DNA from: JAKASV01 sp963754845
GTDB taxonomy: Bacteria; Babelota; Babeliae; Babelales; Vermiphilaceae
Length of the DNA stretch: 64,000 nucleotides
Assembly (NCBI GenBank): GCA_963754845.1
Contig: CAVWHE010000001.1
Coordinates: 496,001-560,000, forward strand
Direction: 5' to 3'
Shown here one piece after another: positions 47,173-57,418 of the stretch. Under the pieces are notes generated by a model. That model was given only the letters and a program-made list of their open reading frames with translations. It was not told the DNA's origin and ran no database searches. Within the stretch, counting starts at the first letter, position 1; the number at the start of each line of letters is the position of its first letter. The position numbers and the translations under genes are program-made.

Positions 47173-49065
47173 TCAGACATAGATGGCGACAGCGTTGACG
47201 GCATCTGGCGCTACGTGTTCTCCGGTGAACTCGTCAATATGGACAAGTTCAAGTGTGGCATCGTAGGTAAAGTGCGCACGTTGGGGAGGTAGAGAATTGT
47301 AGAACTGCTTCCACACGGGAAATGCTGTCTGCAGCGGATAAACTTCACCCATGGAGCTGTTGTCGTCGCACCCTATGTAGACCGCTGTCGTCAGTGAAGG
47401 AGTAGCGCCAACAAACCAGCATGTTCTCGACTCGTTGGTGGTGCCCGTTTTGCTGATAACATCGGTCGAAAGCCATGGCATAGGTTCGGCAATCTTTTTG
47501 TAGCGTTCCATGCCGATATTGAGTGCTTTGGCGACTTTGCCACTTACCGTTGCCGGCAGTACGCGTGTGCGTATGTCAGAGTGGTGCCAAATTTTGGTCC
47601 CGAGATCGTCTTTTATCCAGGAAACCATATAAGGTTCAACATAGACGCCATTGTTGGCAAAGACATTGAATGAGCCGACGACCTCTTTGGGCGTGACATC
47701 GACACAGCCGAGCGCCAGCGACGGGTAAGGGTGGAGGGCTCCTTCTATGCGACACCGCTGTGCCAGGCCGATGACGGGTTCAAGGCCAACGGCCAAGAGA
47801 GTTTTTACGGCGACAATGTTGTTTGAGCGTGACAGCGCATGGGCGAGGGTCATGCGTCCGTTATGTTGCCGGTTCCAGTTGCGAGGGCGCCATACGTACG
47901 AACCTTGAACAATTTCTATTGGTTCATCAATACTTGTGTCTGCAAAGCTCATTCCTGCAAGCATGGCAGCCGCGTAAATAAATATCTTAAAGACCGAGCC
48001 CATTTGACGATGAGCCTGGAGAGCGCGATTTAATTTTGAGGAACTAAAGTCGTAACCTCCAACAAGGCCCTTGATGGCTCCGGTTGCGGCATCGATACTT
48101 ATGAGTGCACCGTCGACATCCTTTGAAAGAGTGTGTCTCACATTGGCACACTGCTGGGCAAAGGCGCGCTCGGCTGCTCCCTGGACCCCTCTGTTGATGG
48201 TTGACTGAATGGTAAAACCACCGCAGTAAAGGGCATGGCTGCCGACGCATTTTTCAAGGAACGTGCGCAAGGCTTCGCGGACGTGAGGTGCGCGGACATC
48301 ACTTGAAAGTTCACATACGCTGACTGTGGTCTTTAGCGCACTAAGCCTTTCGTGATCGTTGATGAAACCGAGCTTGCACATTTGGCCTATGATGACGTCG
48401 CGCCTCTTTTTGGCCGAAAGAGGGTACGTAAGCGGACAGTAGCTTTCCGGCAGCTGAACGATACCGGCAAGAGTGGCTGCCTCTTCAAGAGTGAGTTGAG
48501 CTGCATGTTTTGACCAAAATCGCTGGCTTGCTGCCTCAACGCCGTAGATACCGCATCCGAAGTAGGCATTGTTAAGGTACGCTTCAAGAATCTGTTCCTT
48601 GGTGTACTGTTGCTCGACAAGAACGGCGTAGATTTGTTCTTTAATTTTTCTGGCAAACGTCTTACGCGCGTCGAAAAAAAGGAGACGGACAAGCTGCTGC
48701 GTGATGGTGCTTGCACCTTGTGCTTTTCTTCCGCGATAAATATTGACGAGAAGCGAACGGACGATGCCACGCCACGAAAGGCCGTGGTGCGCGAAAAACT
48801 GGTGATCTTCAGCTGCCACAAAGGCCTCGATGAGGTGTTTCGGCATGATGCTATAACTGATACACTCGCGCCGATCGAGGCAAAACCTCATGAGTTCACG
48901 TCCGGCATCATCAAGGACAATTGAGCCTTTGTTGGCCTGGTAGTGTTCAAGCGCAGAAAAATCAACACAGCTGTTGTGGAGCACGTAGGCGAACATACCA
49001 AAGAGGCTGGCGCACACAACAATCGCGGCGACTGAACACCAATAAAGGAGGCGTACAAAACCCAT
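47173..49065 (-). CDS. Class A penicillin-binding protein (bifunctional)
   Basis: Protein of 630 residues with an N-terminal membrane anchor (10-28). Transglycosylase domain: EDHQFF (catalytic Glu), GASTITQQL and KIKEQIYA.LVE. Transpeptidase: SxxK in GSVFK (about 350), SxN in SRSNN, and KTGT in ISKTGTTN. It polymerises lipid II and cross-links peptidoglycan in the periplasm. Divergent from the membrane protein gene at 49222. Confidence 0.93.
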   Translation of the reverse strand: MGFVRLLYWCSVAAIVVCASLFGMFAYVLHNSCVDFSALEHYQANKGSIVLDDAGRELMRFCLDRRECISYSIMPKHLIEAFVAAEDHQFFAHHGLSWRGIVRSLLVNIYRGRKAQGASTITQQLVRLLFFDARKTFARKIKEQIYAVLVEQQYTKEQILEAYLNNAYFGCGIYGVEAASQRFWSKHAAQLTLEEAATLAGIVQLPESYCPLTYPLSAKKRRDVIIGQMCKLGFINDHERLSALKTTVSVCELSSDVRAPHVREALRTFLEKCVGSHALYCGGFTIQSTINRGVQGAAERAFAQQCANVRHTLSKDVDGALISIDAATGAIKGLVGGYDFSSSKLNRALQAHRQMGSVFKIFIYAAAMLAGMSFADTSIDEPIEIVQGSYVWRPRNWNRQHNGRMTLAHALSRSNNIVAVKTLLAVGLEPVIGLAQRCRIEGALHPYPSLALGCVDVTPKEVVGSFNVFANNGVYVEPYMVSWIKDDLGTKIWHHSDIRTRVLPATVSGKVAKALNIGMERYKKIAEPMPWLSTDVISKTGTTNESRTCWFVGATPSLTTAVYIGCDDNSSMGEVYPLQTAFPVWKQFYNSLPPQRAHFTYDATLELVHIDEFTGEHVAPDAVNAVAIYV

Positions 49066-49221
49066 CGTGACTACAACCTCCGTGACCGAACTTCAACAAG
49101 TACATCCACCGCCCATCGGCGCACCGTAGGTTACTTGAACGGCAAACAATGTCAATGTAGACTGTGAAAGAAACAGTTTCTGAAAGTATTTTGTAAAAAT
49201 CGCTCCTACACCGGATAGTGC

Positions 49222-49656
49222 ATGCGTGTGTGTACCGCGTACGTGTTTTATCCCTTGCTCGTCGCCGTCGTATTTTTTGATGTTTGCGTTAATTTGGCAC
49301 TCGGAGGTACGCCGGTATACGGACTTATGTGCCTGTATGCCGTCGTCGTCTCGCACGGAGCCAGTGTGGCGAGATTGGCAGTCCTTTTACTCGTTCTTGG
49401 GGTTGAATCTTTCTTTTTTTATGGTCTCTGGGGATTGCAGCTCGTTTACCTTATCCCCCTGACGTATGTGACCACGAGGACGGCAAAAATCTTTGTTAAC
49501 CAAACTCATCACGCGCTTTTTGTTGTTGCTTTTTGTCTTATCGTGCAGGCTTTTGTCATCGATTGCATGCGCGGTACCGCTTGTCCCTTGACATGCGCAT
49601 GGGTAAAATTTCCCCTCAACATCTTGTTGACAACGCTCATAGCTGTGGTGTACTGA
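49222..49656 (+). CDS. Small integral membrane protein, possibly MreD-like
   Basis: Protein of 144 residues, almost entirely hydrophobic with about five transmembrane segments. Size and topology match MreD, a rod-shape factor, and a PBP lies next to it, but no signature motif confirms this. No clear ribosome-binding site. It ends 8 nt before the RNase P RNA. Confidence 0.55.
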   Translation: MRVCTAYVFYPLLVAVVFFDVCVNLALGGTPVYGLMCLYAVVVSHGASVARLAVLLLVLGVESFFFYGLWGLQLVYLIPLTYVTTRTAKIFVNQTHHALFVVAFCLIVQAFVIDCMRGTACPLTCAWVKFPLNILLTTLIAVVY

Positions 49657-49663
49657 GATACAT

Positions 49664-50016
49664 GGAGGGTGGGCGAGGCAATCGCTCCGCAGTTTTTGCG
49701 GGGAGGAAAGTCCGGACTCCCAACAAGCGTGACACCTTGGGAGACCGTAGGGTCAATCAAGGGGGATGAAAGTCCACGGAAAGTGCCACAGAAAAGAACC
49801 GCCCTGGTCCTTGTGATCAGGGTAAGGGTGAAAACGTGCGGTAAGAGCGCACGGCCGCGGGTAGCGATGCCTGTGGCGGGTAAACCCTGTCAGGAGCAAG
49901 ACAAAATAGGCATGTTCGGCTGCTTGTTCCGGTTTAAACGTGCGGGTATGTCGCTGAGAGAGATGGTTGCCACCTGGTTGCCAGGGGACAGAATCCGGCT
50001 TATTGCCTGCCCTCCA
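49664..50016 (+). ncRNA. rnpB: RNase P RNA
   Basis: Type A pattern: P1/P2 starting GGAGGGTGGGCGAGGCAATC, which pairs with ATTGCCTGCCCTCC at the 3' end; universal GGAGGAAAGTCCGG in P4; AGGGTAAGGGTGAAA; CGGTAAGAGCGCACGG; GACAGAATCCGGCTTA at the 3' side. Length about 353 nt. It cleaves the 5' leader from tRNA precursors. Confidence 0.95.
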
Positions 50017-50051
50017 AAAACATCGGCCATCGCCGCGTGCCGGGGTGGTTT

Positions 50052-50777
50052 ATGAGAAGCTATCTCTGGCTCCTGCCCTTCCTTGGTTTTGCCGCTGGCT
50101 ATTGTGCTATGAGCCTGCTCTACACAACGGCCCCGCGCGAGGTACCGATGCTTATCGGCATGACGGTCGTGGAGGCGGCAAGGAGTGTCTCTGAGCACGG
50201 GCTCACCCTATGTCTTGTGGGCGAAAAAAATGACCCAGAACTTCCCGTTGGTACTGTTATCACTCAAAATCCGCAGCCGAAAAGTCGTGTGCGCGAGCGC
50301 CACGCCGTGTGCTGCGTAATTTCCAAAAGGGAGCCGCTTCGCGCGCCATCGCTCATCGGTCGCACGGTTGCCGCGATTCAACAGGAGATCCAAGCAACCG
50401 GTGTGAGTGTGAAATACTGGCCGGTGGCAAAAAATGTTCCCGCGCGCACGTGCATTGCCCAGGATACCGTGCCTGGTGCGATCATTGCAGATAAAATCAT
50501 GACCGTCTACGTAGCAAAGGAGCAGCCAGCGCCGTTTCTCATTCCTGACATGAGGCAGCGTACGATCGCCGATGTTCGCGCCCTGTGCTCGTCACGACCC
50601 GTCACTCTCGAGGTTGTTCACCCCGAGGGTACCGTGAGCGAAGACCACGTGTGTAACCACTGCATCGTCGCCGACCAAACCCCGCGGGCAGGAACTGTCG
50701 TTAACCTCGATCAACGTAACCCGTTGCCCATCAAAATTACCACAGCATATGTTGTCGACAATGACTGTTGCACGTGA
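50052..50777 (+). CDS. PASTA-domain membrane protein
   Basis: Protein of 241 residues: one N-terminal transmembrane segment (YLWLLPFLGFAAGYCAMSLLY), then three PASTA modules (VPMLIGMTVVEAARSVSEHG..., APSLIGRTVAAIQQEI..., IPDMRQRTIADVRAL...). PASTA modules bind peptidoglycan fragments or beta-lactams, usually attached to Ser/Thr kinases or PBPs; here they are free-standing. It may serve the PBP at 47173. Confidence 0.85.
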   Translation: MRSYLWLLPFLGFAAGYCAMSLLYTTAPREVPMLIGMTVVEAARSVSEHGLTLCLVGEKNDPELPVGTVITQNPQPKSRVRERHAVCCVISKREPLRAPSLIGRTVAAIQQEIQATGVSVKYWPVAKNVPARTCIAQDTVPGAIIADKIMTVYVAKEQPAPFLIPDMRQRTIADVRALCSSRPVTLEVVHPEGTVSEDHVCNHCIVADQTPRAGTVVNLDQRNPLPIKITTAYVVDNDCCT

Positions 50778-50863
50778 CCGCAGGGCGTGAAGGCAGGTGC
50801 AGCAGCTTCGTGTCCAAGGGTTGGGTCTCTTTTGCGGACAAAAACCATCGGCGTACCACACCA

Positions 50864-51571
50864 TCAGCCAACGGTTGCTCGCTCTTCGAATGTGCGGGCA
50901 ACAGCAACGTGGCGGGTGCCCCCATATATAAGGCCAATACCCATATCACCCACCCCCGCCGCGTTGCCGGCAACAGGGACGCGGTACGTAAATACAAGAT
51001 CCAGATTACGCGCGCATGTGACGTCCTGCGCTGGGGTATCTGGGTTTGCCTCGGCGTTACTTGAAAAATTCCTCGCAAATGGAACATGAGCGACACTGTG
51101 AAAAAGCTCACGATTGCTCAGAAGATAGTAAAGATCGGAACTTTGTGCAACAAGGGTTGCCAGAGCTTGCCAAAGACCGAAGCCCACGCCGTACACGATA
51201 GTCCGACAGGGTGAAACATCTACGGCAAGGTTGGGGGCGGCGTGCCGCAATGCAGCCATAACCCCGATGCCCAATAGAGCGCTGAGGGTGCCACCAACAG
51301 CGCCGATAACGCATGTTGCTGGAATATATCGCCGGTAAAGCCTTTCGCGCGCACGATCAAACTCAAATAATACAGTTCCCATGCGTTTGCCTACGCGAAC
51401 TGTGACACCTCGTGTGGGTGGCGTGCATGCATTCACGACTGCGTTGCTGGTACGTGCGAGTCCGCCAAGCGATCGAGCTATGAGTCCCTGCTCCTGTGCG
51501 GCCTGTATGTTACTGAGGTTGCTCGCGGCAAAAATGACGGCGACGAAGCACAATGCACGAATACTTTTCAT
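50864..51571 (-). CDS. Exported membrane protein, unknown function
   Basis: Protein of 235 residues, start at 51571 with TCGGAGGA upstream and a signal peptide (MKSIRALCFVAVIFAASNLSNIQA). It has a hydrophobic segment (VIGAVGGTLSALLGIGVMAAL) and a glycine-rich C-terminus. No family recognised. Confidence 0.65.
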   Translation of the reverse strand: MKSIRALCFVAVIFAASNLSNIQAAQEQGLIARSLGGLARTSNAVVNACTPPTRGVTVRVGKRMGTVLFEFDRARERLYRRYIPATCVIGAVGGTLSALLGIGVMAALRHAAPNLAVDVSPCRTIVYGVGFGLWQALATLVAQSSDLYYLLSNRELFHSVAHVPFARNFSSNAEANPDTPAQDVTCARNLDLVFTYRVPVAGNAAGVGDMGIGLIYGGTRHVAVARTFEERATVG

Positions 51572-51834
51572 GAGATTCCTCCGAAAAAACCTGAATTGCT
51601 CTGTACAAAACATTTTCCCACTTCCTAATATGTCAACATGATGAAAATATTTCCATTTAAATATAGATGTCACTATAGTATGAATTTTTTCCGATTGCAA
51701 ATAGGCCGCTGTTCGTCCCCCGAAGGTGTGACGGTCAACGTGGATCGTTGATTATGGCGCTGAAGCGCTTATACCTCCCGGTGGCATGCAAGGTCTTTGA
51801 CACTGGAGGTGCGCTCGTTTAGTATTATCCGTGT

Positions 51835-52053
51835 GTGCTGTGGTGTGCTGCGCACTGGGCGCTGGCGTTCCCGATGGTCCTCGTTGCTGCCATCCTGTGT
51901 AGTAAGCGGTTGCGGGTCGATTGGGATGCGTTCTTAGGCTTGGCGTCTTTTTATCGAGTGCGCGCACGTGGTTGGCCGCGCGGTGCCGTGGTTGCTCTGG
52001 TGGCGTGGCTGTTGTGGAAGGCGCGAGTTCCACGCCGTTTCCTTGCCAATTGA
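51835..52053 (+). CDS. Possible small membrane protein
   Basis: 72-codon frame with GTG start, two hydrophobic segments, and a basic tail. GGAGGT lies 25 nt upstream, too far for the start used. Could be chance. Confidence 0.3.
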   Translation: MLWCAAHWALAFPMVLVAAILCSKRLRVDWDAFLGLASFYRVRARGWPRGAVVALVAWLLWKARVPRRFLAN

Positions 52054-52078
52054 CGGAATGAGTGGAAGGGTGAATCCC

Positions 52079-52774
52079 ATGTGCAGAGGTTGTTTGTTGT
52101 TCAGATATATGATCCTGGGCGTGTTGGCCTTGTTTTTGTTCACGCCCATGATGATGCCGCTTGGCATACGTGACGCTTTTACGCGACTGAGGCAGAGGTT
52201 TTCGTATACGCAGACATATCATCATCATGATGATGAATTCTACGCGCCGGATATAGCTGCTATGACTCCCTCTGAGGGCATTCTGAGGAGTCTGCGTACG
52301 GACACCGTGCAGCCTTCGCACGTGGCGCGCGGTGTTACGTTCGAAAATAACATTCCAGAATATCTAGCGCTTCTGAAATCCGATCCCGAGTACGCCGATT
52401 TGGAGAACCTTATCGATCCAACCATCATCGTCAATGGCAAAGCCGTTGCACCTGGTTCATGCGAGACGATTGCCATAGAAGATGACCAATGCCTCGTTAC
52501 CATCAGGCTTCACAAGGGCATGGCAAAGCTCATTTACGCGATGAATCACGGTGCTTTGCGTGGCGTTCTTGTGCAGCTGCTTAAGAGAATGGAGCGTTGG
52601 ACACAATGGCAATACACACTCGTGTGTCACATCGGCACAGGTCTCGATCGTATCCAGCTTTCCAACATAATTCTTGAAGCGTACAGCAAGGCAAAGGACA
52701 GTCGCTCGGTTAATCAGCGCTTCAAATGGATACTTGTCGTAGAACTTTCTCTCAACGAAAAAATAGATATCTAG
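52079..52774 (+). CDS. Membrane-anchored protein, unknown function
   Basis: Protein of 231 residues with one N-terminal membrane segment (YMILGVLALFLFTPMMMPLG). GGAAGGG upstream. The rest is soluble alpha/beta with an internal His/Asp cluster (YHHHDDEFY). Upstream of lgt on the same strand, 25 nt apart. Not recognised. Confidence 0.65.
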   Translation: MCRGCLLFRYMILGVLALFLFTPMMMPLGIRDAFTRLRQRFSYTQTYHHHDDEFYAPDIAAMTPSEGILRSLRTDTVQPSHVARGVTFENNIPEYLALLKSDPEYADLENLIDPTIIVNGKAVAPGSCETIAIEDDQCLVTIRLHKGMAKLIYAMNHGALRGVLVQLLKRMERWTQWQYTLVCHIGTGLDRIQLSNIILEAYSKAKDSRSVNQRFKWILVVELSLNEKIDI

Positions 52775-52799
52775 GGCATTTATCCGGGACGTTGCGGAC

Positions 52800-53585
52800 A
52801 TGGGATACGAAGTGCTCCACATTTACGGGCCCATTTCCATCCAGTGGTATGGGTTCATGATTTTCATGGGCATCATGATTTTTTCCGGTCTCGTTGTCCG
52901 TGACCCGCTGCGTGCCGCTCTTGTGTCGACCGATGACCTTTTTGCTATTATGGCACGTGGGATTATCATAGGCATAATCGGTGGGCGCGCACTCTTTCTT
53001 GTAACGAACGCATCGGCAGTTACGTCGCCGGTGGATGTCGTTGCCATTTGGGACGGAGGCTTCTCTCTCCTGGGTTCAGTTGCGGGTATCGTCCTCCTCC
53101 TGCCCGCCTACATGCGACGTAAGGGGGTCGAGAGCATAGCGCTTTGTGACCTTATGGTTGTCTATGCGCCGCTCATGATTGCTATTTCCCGCCTTGGCTG
53201 CCTGGGAGCCGGCTGTTGTTATGGTGTGGCTACGACGATGCCATGGGGCATTACCTACACGGCACCTGAGTGTGCGGCACCGACGCACTGCGCATTGCAT
53301 CCGACACAAATTTATAGTTGCATTCTTCTGTGCATTCTTTTTTTCTTCATGCGCTACGTGCTGCGCCCGTCGTGTATGGTGCCGGGTCAACTAACCGCAC
53401 TTTTCATAGTTTTGGCAAGTTGTGAACGTTTTTTTGTCGATTTTTGGCGAGGTGATCGCGAGTTTCTGAGTTCTGTGAGCGGTGTGGCAAATACATTTTC
53501 CATCCATCAGTACGTCGCCCTTGCATTGGTGGCGGCGGCTCTTGCCGCCTATGCAAAGACGGGGGTGCGCGAACAAAAAATATGA
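52800..53585 (+). CDS. lgt: Prolipoprotein diacylglyceryl transferase
   Basis: Protein of 261 residues with seven transmembrane segments; IQWYGFMI start, GGRALFLV, the Lgt signature SRLGCLGAGCCYG and a HPTQIYS motif. It transfers diacylglycerol to the lipobox cysteine at the inner membrane, so lipoproteins are made. Overlaps dnaG by 4 nt. Confidence 0.93.
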   Translation: MGYEVLHIYGPISIQWYGFMIFMGIMIFSGLVVRDPLRAALVSTDDLFAIMARGIIIGIIGGRALFLVTNASAVTSPVDVVAIWDGGFSLLGSVAGIVLLLPAYMRRKGVESIALCDLMVVYAPLMIAISRLGCLGAGCCYGVATTMPWGITYTAPECAAPTHCALHPTQIYSCILLCILFFFMRYVLRPSCMVPGQLTALFIVLASCERFFVDFWRGDREFLSSVSGVANTFSIHQYVALALVAAALAAYAKTGVREQKI

Positions 53586-55393
53586 ATCTCTTTAGCTACG
53601 TAAAGGGCAAGGTTGCCATCGTCGACGTCGTCAATGAGTACACGAATCTTAAGAATGCTGGACTTTATCTCAAGGCGCATTGTCCTTTTCACAACGAAAA
53701 GACGGCCTCTTTTACCGTGAGTCCCCATAAGGAAATTTTTTATTGCTTTGGATGTCACGCTGGCGGCGACGTCATAGCTTTCATTGCAAAGATTGAAAAC
53801 TGCAGCCCCCTTGAAGCAGTACGGCATCTTGCAACAAGGTACGCCATCAACGTACCAGCCGAGCTTACCATGCGCGATTCTCGCGAAGCATCGGTGGGCA
53901 AAAGCGAGTTTCATTACACCATCTGCGGTCACGCGGCACGGTGGGCTCACGACCAACTTATGCATACCCCTCAGGCTTTGGATTATCTTGAAAAGCGTGG
54001 AATTACACAATCCAGTATCGCGGCATTTTCGCTTGGGTACTTTCCTTCTAAGGCACGAACATGCGCGGCATTTATCGAGGCCATGAACCGTCATCACATC
54101 GTTGCACAAGATCTTGTTGAGGCCGCGATACTTGTTGAGGGAAATCGCGGTCTGTATTGCCCTTTCGAGGACAGAATAATTTTTCCCATCAGTGATCATC
54201 TTGGACGATGCTGCAGCTTCGGTGGAAGGATTTTTAAATCGGATGATGAACGCCCCAAGTACTACAACTGTCACGAACATGCGTACTTCAGCAAAGGCTC
54301 TATTCTCTTCGGCCTTGATAAGGGTAAAAAAGAAATACGTGCGCGCGAAAGCGTTTTTCTGGTAGAAGGCTACACCGATTGCATTGCCATGGTCCAGCAC
54401 GATTACCACAACACCGTAGCAACTCTTGGCACGGCATGCACCGAACACCACCTGGAGCATCTTTCGCGGAATGCCTCCTCGCTCTATGTTCTGTACGACG
54501 GCGATGCTGCTGGACAACAGGCCGTAATACGCCTCGGACAGCTATGTTGGCGCTACAACCTCGAACTTTACGTTGTGCGCCTGCCCAGTGGCGACGATCC
54601 GGCGTCGCTTTTAGGGCGTGGTGTCTCACTCGATCCTTTTATAGCTCAGGCGACCGACATTTTCGGTTTCCTCATTGAAAGTTTTGGTTCAAATTTCAAT
54701 GGCAAAGTGCTCCAGGAAAAGATGCGTCTTGTAGGTCGCATACTCGACCTGATCAATCGTGTCGAGAGCCCCATCAAGCGCGATATTCTCCTTCAAAAAG
54801 CCTCTCAAACACTCGGCATTGAACTCGCATCACTCAAGAACGAATTGAGGCATGCGCGCAACAAAAATAACGCTGCGGGTCGTCACGACCAGGCGCGTGG
54901 CGTTGGCGCAGAGGCAGTGGACACTCCGCAGGCGCCGCCCGCTGTATTGGAAAAAAAATACGATTTGGATAGAAAGGTTTTTTGTGCTATAATGGAAGAC
55001 ATTAGTCTTGTGTGCGATGCGCGCATAAGTGCTCTCGTTGCGCACTTTCCCGAACCTCTGCAATCGCTCCTTGTCAAGCTCGCTAATGCCGTTGGTCATG
55101 ACGATTCCTTGGATTTCGCCTGTTTTTTTGACATGCTTGATCGTGAGGAGCAGTTAGTTCTGGCGCAGATCACGGTCGAACACCAAGAGCCGGTGCCGGC
55201 TGCGGCTTTGTGGGATCTCGTTGCGTGGCTTTACAAGCGTCACTGGAAAACGATGGTTCACGGCATGGCTGTGCGGCTTGAGCGCCTGAGGAAAATGAAT
55301 GATAACGAGGCGGCGCAGAAACTGATCGATGAGTTTCTTGATTTCAAACGGCGGACTTTAGAGAAGGCATCGTCGGCCGGCGTAAAATTTTGA
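53582..55393 (+). CDS. dnaG: DNA primase
   Basis: Protein of 603 residues. N-terminal CHC2 zinc finger (CPFHNEKTASF, CFGCHAGGD), then the TOPRIM catalytic core (FLVEGYTDCIAM, LYDGDAAGQQA). The C-terminal helicase-interaction domain is diverged. Makes RNA primers at the fork with DnaB. Confidence 0.95.
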   Translation: MNLFSYVKGKVAIVDVVNEYTNLKNAGLYLKAHCPFHNEKTASFTVSPHKEIFYCFGCHAGGDVIAFIAKIENCSPLEAVRHLATRYAINVPAELTMRDSREASVGKSEFHYTICGHAARWAHDQLMHTPQALDYLEKRGITQSSIAAFSLGYFPSKARTCAAFIEAMNRHHIVAQDLVEAAILVEGNRGLYCPFEDRIIFPISDHLGRCCSFGGRIFKSDDERPKYYNCHEHAYFSKGSILFGLDKGKKEIRARESVFLVEGYTDCIAMVQHDYHNTVATLGTACTEHHLEHLSRNASSLYVLYDGDAAGQQAVIRLGQLCWRYNLELYVVRLPSGDDPASLLGRGVSLDPFIAQATDIFGFLIESFGSNFNGKVLQEKMRLVGRILDLINRVESPIKRDILLQKASQTLGIELASLKNELRHARNKNNAAGRHDQARGVGAEAVDTPQAPPAVLEKKYDLDRKVFCAIMEDISLVCDARISALVAHFPEPLQSLLVKLANAVGHDDSLDFACFFDMLDREEQLVLAQITVEHQEPVPAAALWDLVAWLYKRHWKTMVHGMAVRLERLRKMNDNEAAQKLIDEFLDFKRRTLEKASSAGVKF

Positions 55394-55409
55394 AGGCGGA
55401 CACGGTATT

Positions 55410-57389
55410 ATGGCAAAGAAATTAAGAAAAGAAACCGGACAAGAACCGGTTTTGGGACAGGCGCAGCCATCATTAGCGCGCAATGGAGATGGTTCTGATT
55501 CCGCGGTCGAGGTTGGCACCGTTCACAAAAATTCAAGTTCCGATGGCAGGACGGAACTCGTCACTGAATTTGTAGAGCGTGGCAAGAAGAACGGATACCT
55601 TACGTATGAAGAAATTATCGAATTTTGCGAAAAAAACGGTGTCAGCGAACACGAAACCAACGACCTCATGCGTCGCCTTGATAAAGTACACGTCGATATT
55701 GTCATGCAAGAGGAACTCGATGGTGGGCAACCAGGGCTTGATTCTCTCGATTCAGACGAAGATTTTTCACCTCTCACCATCAAGAGCAAGTTGGAGAGTT
55801 CCCTCGACCTGAGTGGTGATTTTGAAGAGGAGGGGCAGGAAGAGGATGAGGTCGAGGATAGGATCGATGTGCGGGGTCCAACAACGCCTATTACCGATCC
55901 TGTAAAGTGCTACCTGCGCGACATTGGTAAAATACCGCTCCTCAATAAACAAACCGAGGCTGTTGTTGCCAATATGATCGCTGAGGGCAAGCGTGAGTCG
56001 ATATCGGCGCTCTCGCGATATCCCTTCATCCACAAAGAATTTATAGTGATCGGCGAGCGTCTTAATAGAAACTCTCTCCCTCTCAAGGATATCATACAAT
56101 TTTCCGAGTTTGATGAAGAAAACCTTCCCAAGGTTGACGAGGAAAAGCAAAAACTTCTTGAGATCATAGGAACGATCAAGGACCTTGTGGCAAACGAGGG
56201 CAAAATTTATCTGAGCTATCGTGGCAAGTTGGACACCAAAGAGCAAAAAGCAACGATGCTTGCTGACATCAGGCAAAACAAAGAAAGGGCGTGCCAGACG
56301 GTTGCTTCGATAAAAATTTCAAACAAGCTCATCAAGAAGCTCGCCAAAAAAATCGAAAAATATCTCCGCAAGATCAACGACAAAGAGTGCGCCATCGAGC
56401 AAGGGACTGCGCAGCTTAAAGAATATCTTGCCGTCGAGAATCCATCGGCGGAAACCAAAAGGATTATAGCCGAGCTTGAGGGGACGGTACGGGGAGCGCA
56501 AAAGACCATTCGTCGTACTGAAGCCGAAGTAGGGTTGCCGCGCGAAAAGATCATTGCGTATTATCAGCAACTTACCGATGGGCAGCACAAGGACAAAAGG
56601 GCCAAAGATAATCTTGCAAAGGCGAATCTTCGCCTTGTTGTTAACATAGCAAAAAAATATATCAACCGCGGACTTCACTTTTTGGACCTTATCCAGGAAG
56701 GTAATATCGGGCTTATGAAGGCCGTCGAAAAGTTTGAGTTTGAGCGAGGTTTCAAATTTTCGACGTATGCAACGTGGTGGATTCGTCAGTCGATCACGCG
56801 CGCCATTGCCGATCAGTCGCGCACGATCCGCGTTCCGGTCCACATGGTTGAAACGCTCAACAAAATCAACAAAATAAAGAGAGTTTTTCTCCAAGAACAA
56901 GGACGGGAGCCTACCAACGCAGAGCTCGCCAAGGAGCTTAATCTCGACGAAAAGAAGATCAAGAATATCATCAAGATATCCAAGGAACCGATTTCGCTTG
57001 AGACGCCCGTCGGCGACAGTGACGATGCGTTTATTAAGGACTTCATTGAGAGCGAAACCGACTACTCTCCTTCTGAAGCAGTTTCAAGTGGCGACCTACG
57101 AAAGCGCGTTCGTGAAATGCTTAAGACGCTTTCTCCGCGCGAAGAAAAGGTCATCAAGATGCGTTTTGGCATTGACGTTGCCTCCGAGCACACACTCGAG
57201 GAGGTTGGCAAAGATTTTTCGGTTACGCGTGAGCGCATCAGGCAGATTGAGGTTAAGGCGCTCCGCAAGTTGAGACACCCATCGCGAAGTAAAAAATTAC
57301 GTGCATTTTTTGAATCCGTCCACGGCGAGCTCGATATGGAAGATACCGGTGCAGCCGCCGATCACGAGGATGATAGTTCCCTCGATTAG
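55410..57389 (+). CDS. rpoD: Primary sigma factor RpoD (sigma-70)
   Basis: Protein of 659 residues. Region 1.1-like start, 1.2 (DPVKCYLRDIGKIPLL), a non-conserved insert rich in charged residues, region 2 (RLVVNIAKKYINRGL, FKFSTYATWWIRQSI), region 3 and region 4 (TLEEVGKDFSVTRERIRQIE). Starts 17 nt after dnaG, so dnaG-rpoD is a macromolecular-synthesis-type operon. It recognises the TTGACA/TATAAT promoters seen in the window. Confidence 0.96.
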   Translation: MAKKLRKETGQEPVLGQAQPSLARNGDGSDSAVEVGTVHKNSSSDGRTELVTEFVERGKKNGYLTYEEIIEFCEKNGVSEHETNDLMRRLDKVHVDIVMQEELDGGQPGLDSLDSDEDFSPLTIKSKLESSLDLSGDFEEEGQEEDEVEDRIDVRGPTTPITDPVKCYLRDIGKIPLLNKQTEAVVANMIAEGKRESISALSRYPFIHKEFIVIGERLNRNSLPLKDIIQFSEFDEENLPKVDEEKQKLLEIIGTIKDLVANEGKIYLSYRGKLDTKEQKATMLADIRQNKERACQTVASIKISNKLIKKLAKKIEKYLRKINDKECAIEQGTAQLKEYLAVENPSAETKRIIAELEGTVRGAQKTIRRTEAEVGLPREKIIAYYQQLTDGQHKDKRAKDNLAKANLRLVVNIAKKYINRGLHFLDLIQEGNIGLMKAVEKFEFERGFKFSTYATWWIRQSITRAIADQSRTIRVPVHMVETLNKINKIKRVFLQEQGREPTNAELAKELNLDEKKIKNIIKISKEPISLETPVGDSDDAFIKDFIESETDYSPSEAVSSGDLRKRVREMLKTLSPREEKVIKMRFGIDVASEHTLEEVGKDFSVTRERIRQIEVKALRKLRHPSRSKKLRAFFESVHGELDMEDTGAAADHEDDSSLD

Positions 57390-57418
57390 GTAAGATAGGG
57401 AGGGCAAGGAGCTTTTTT

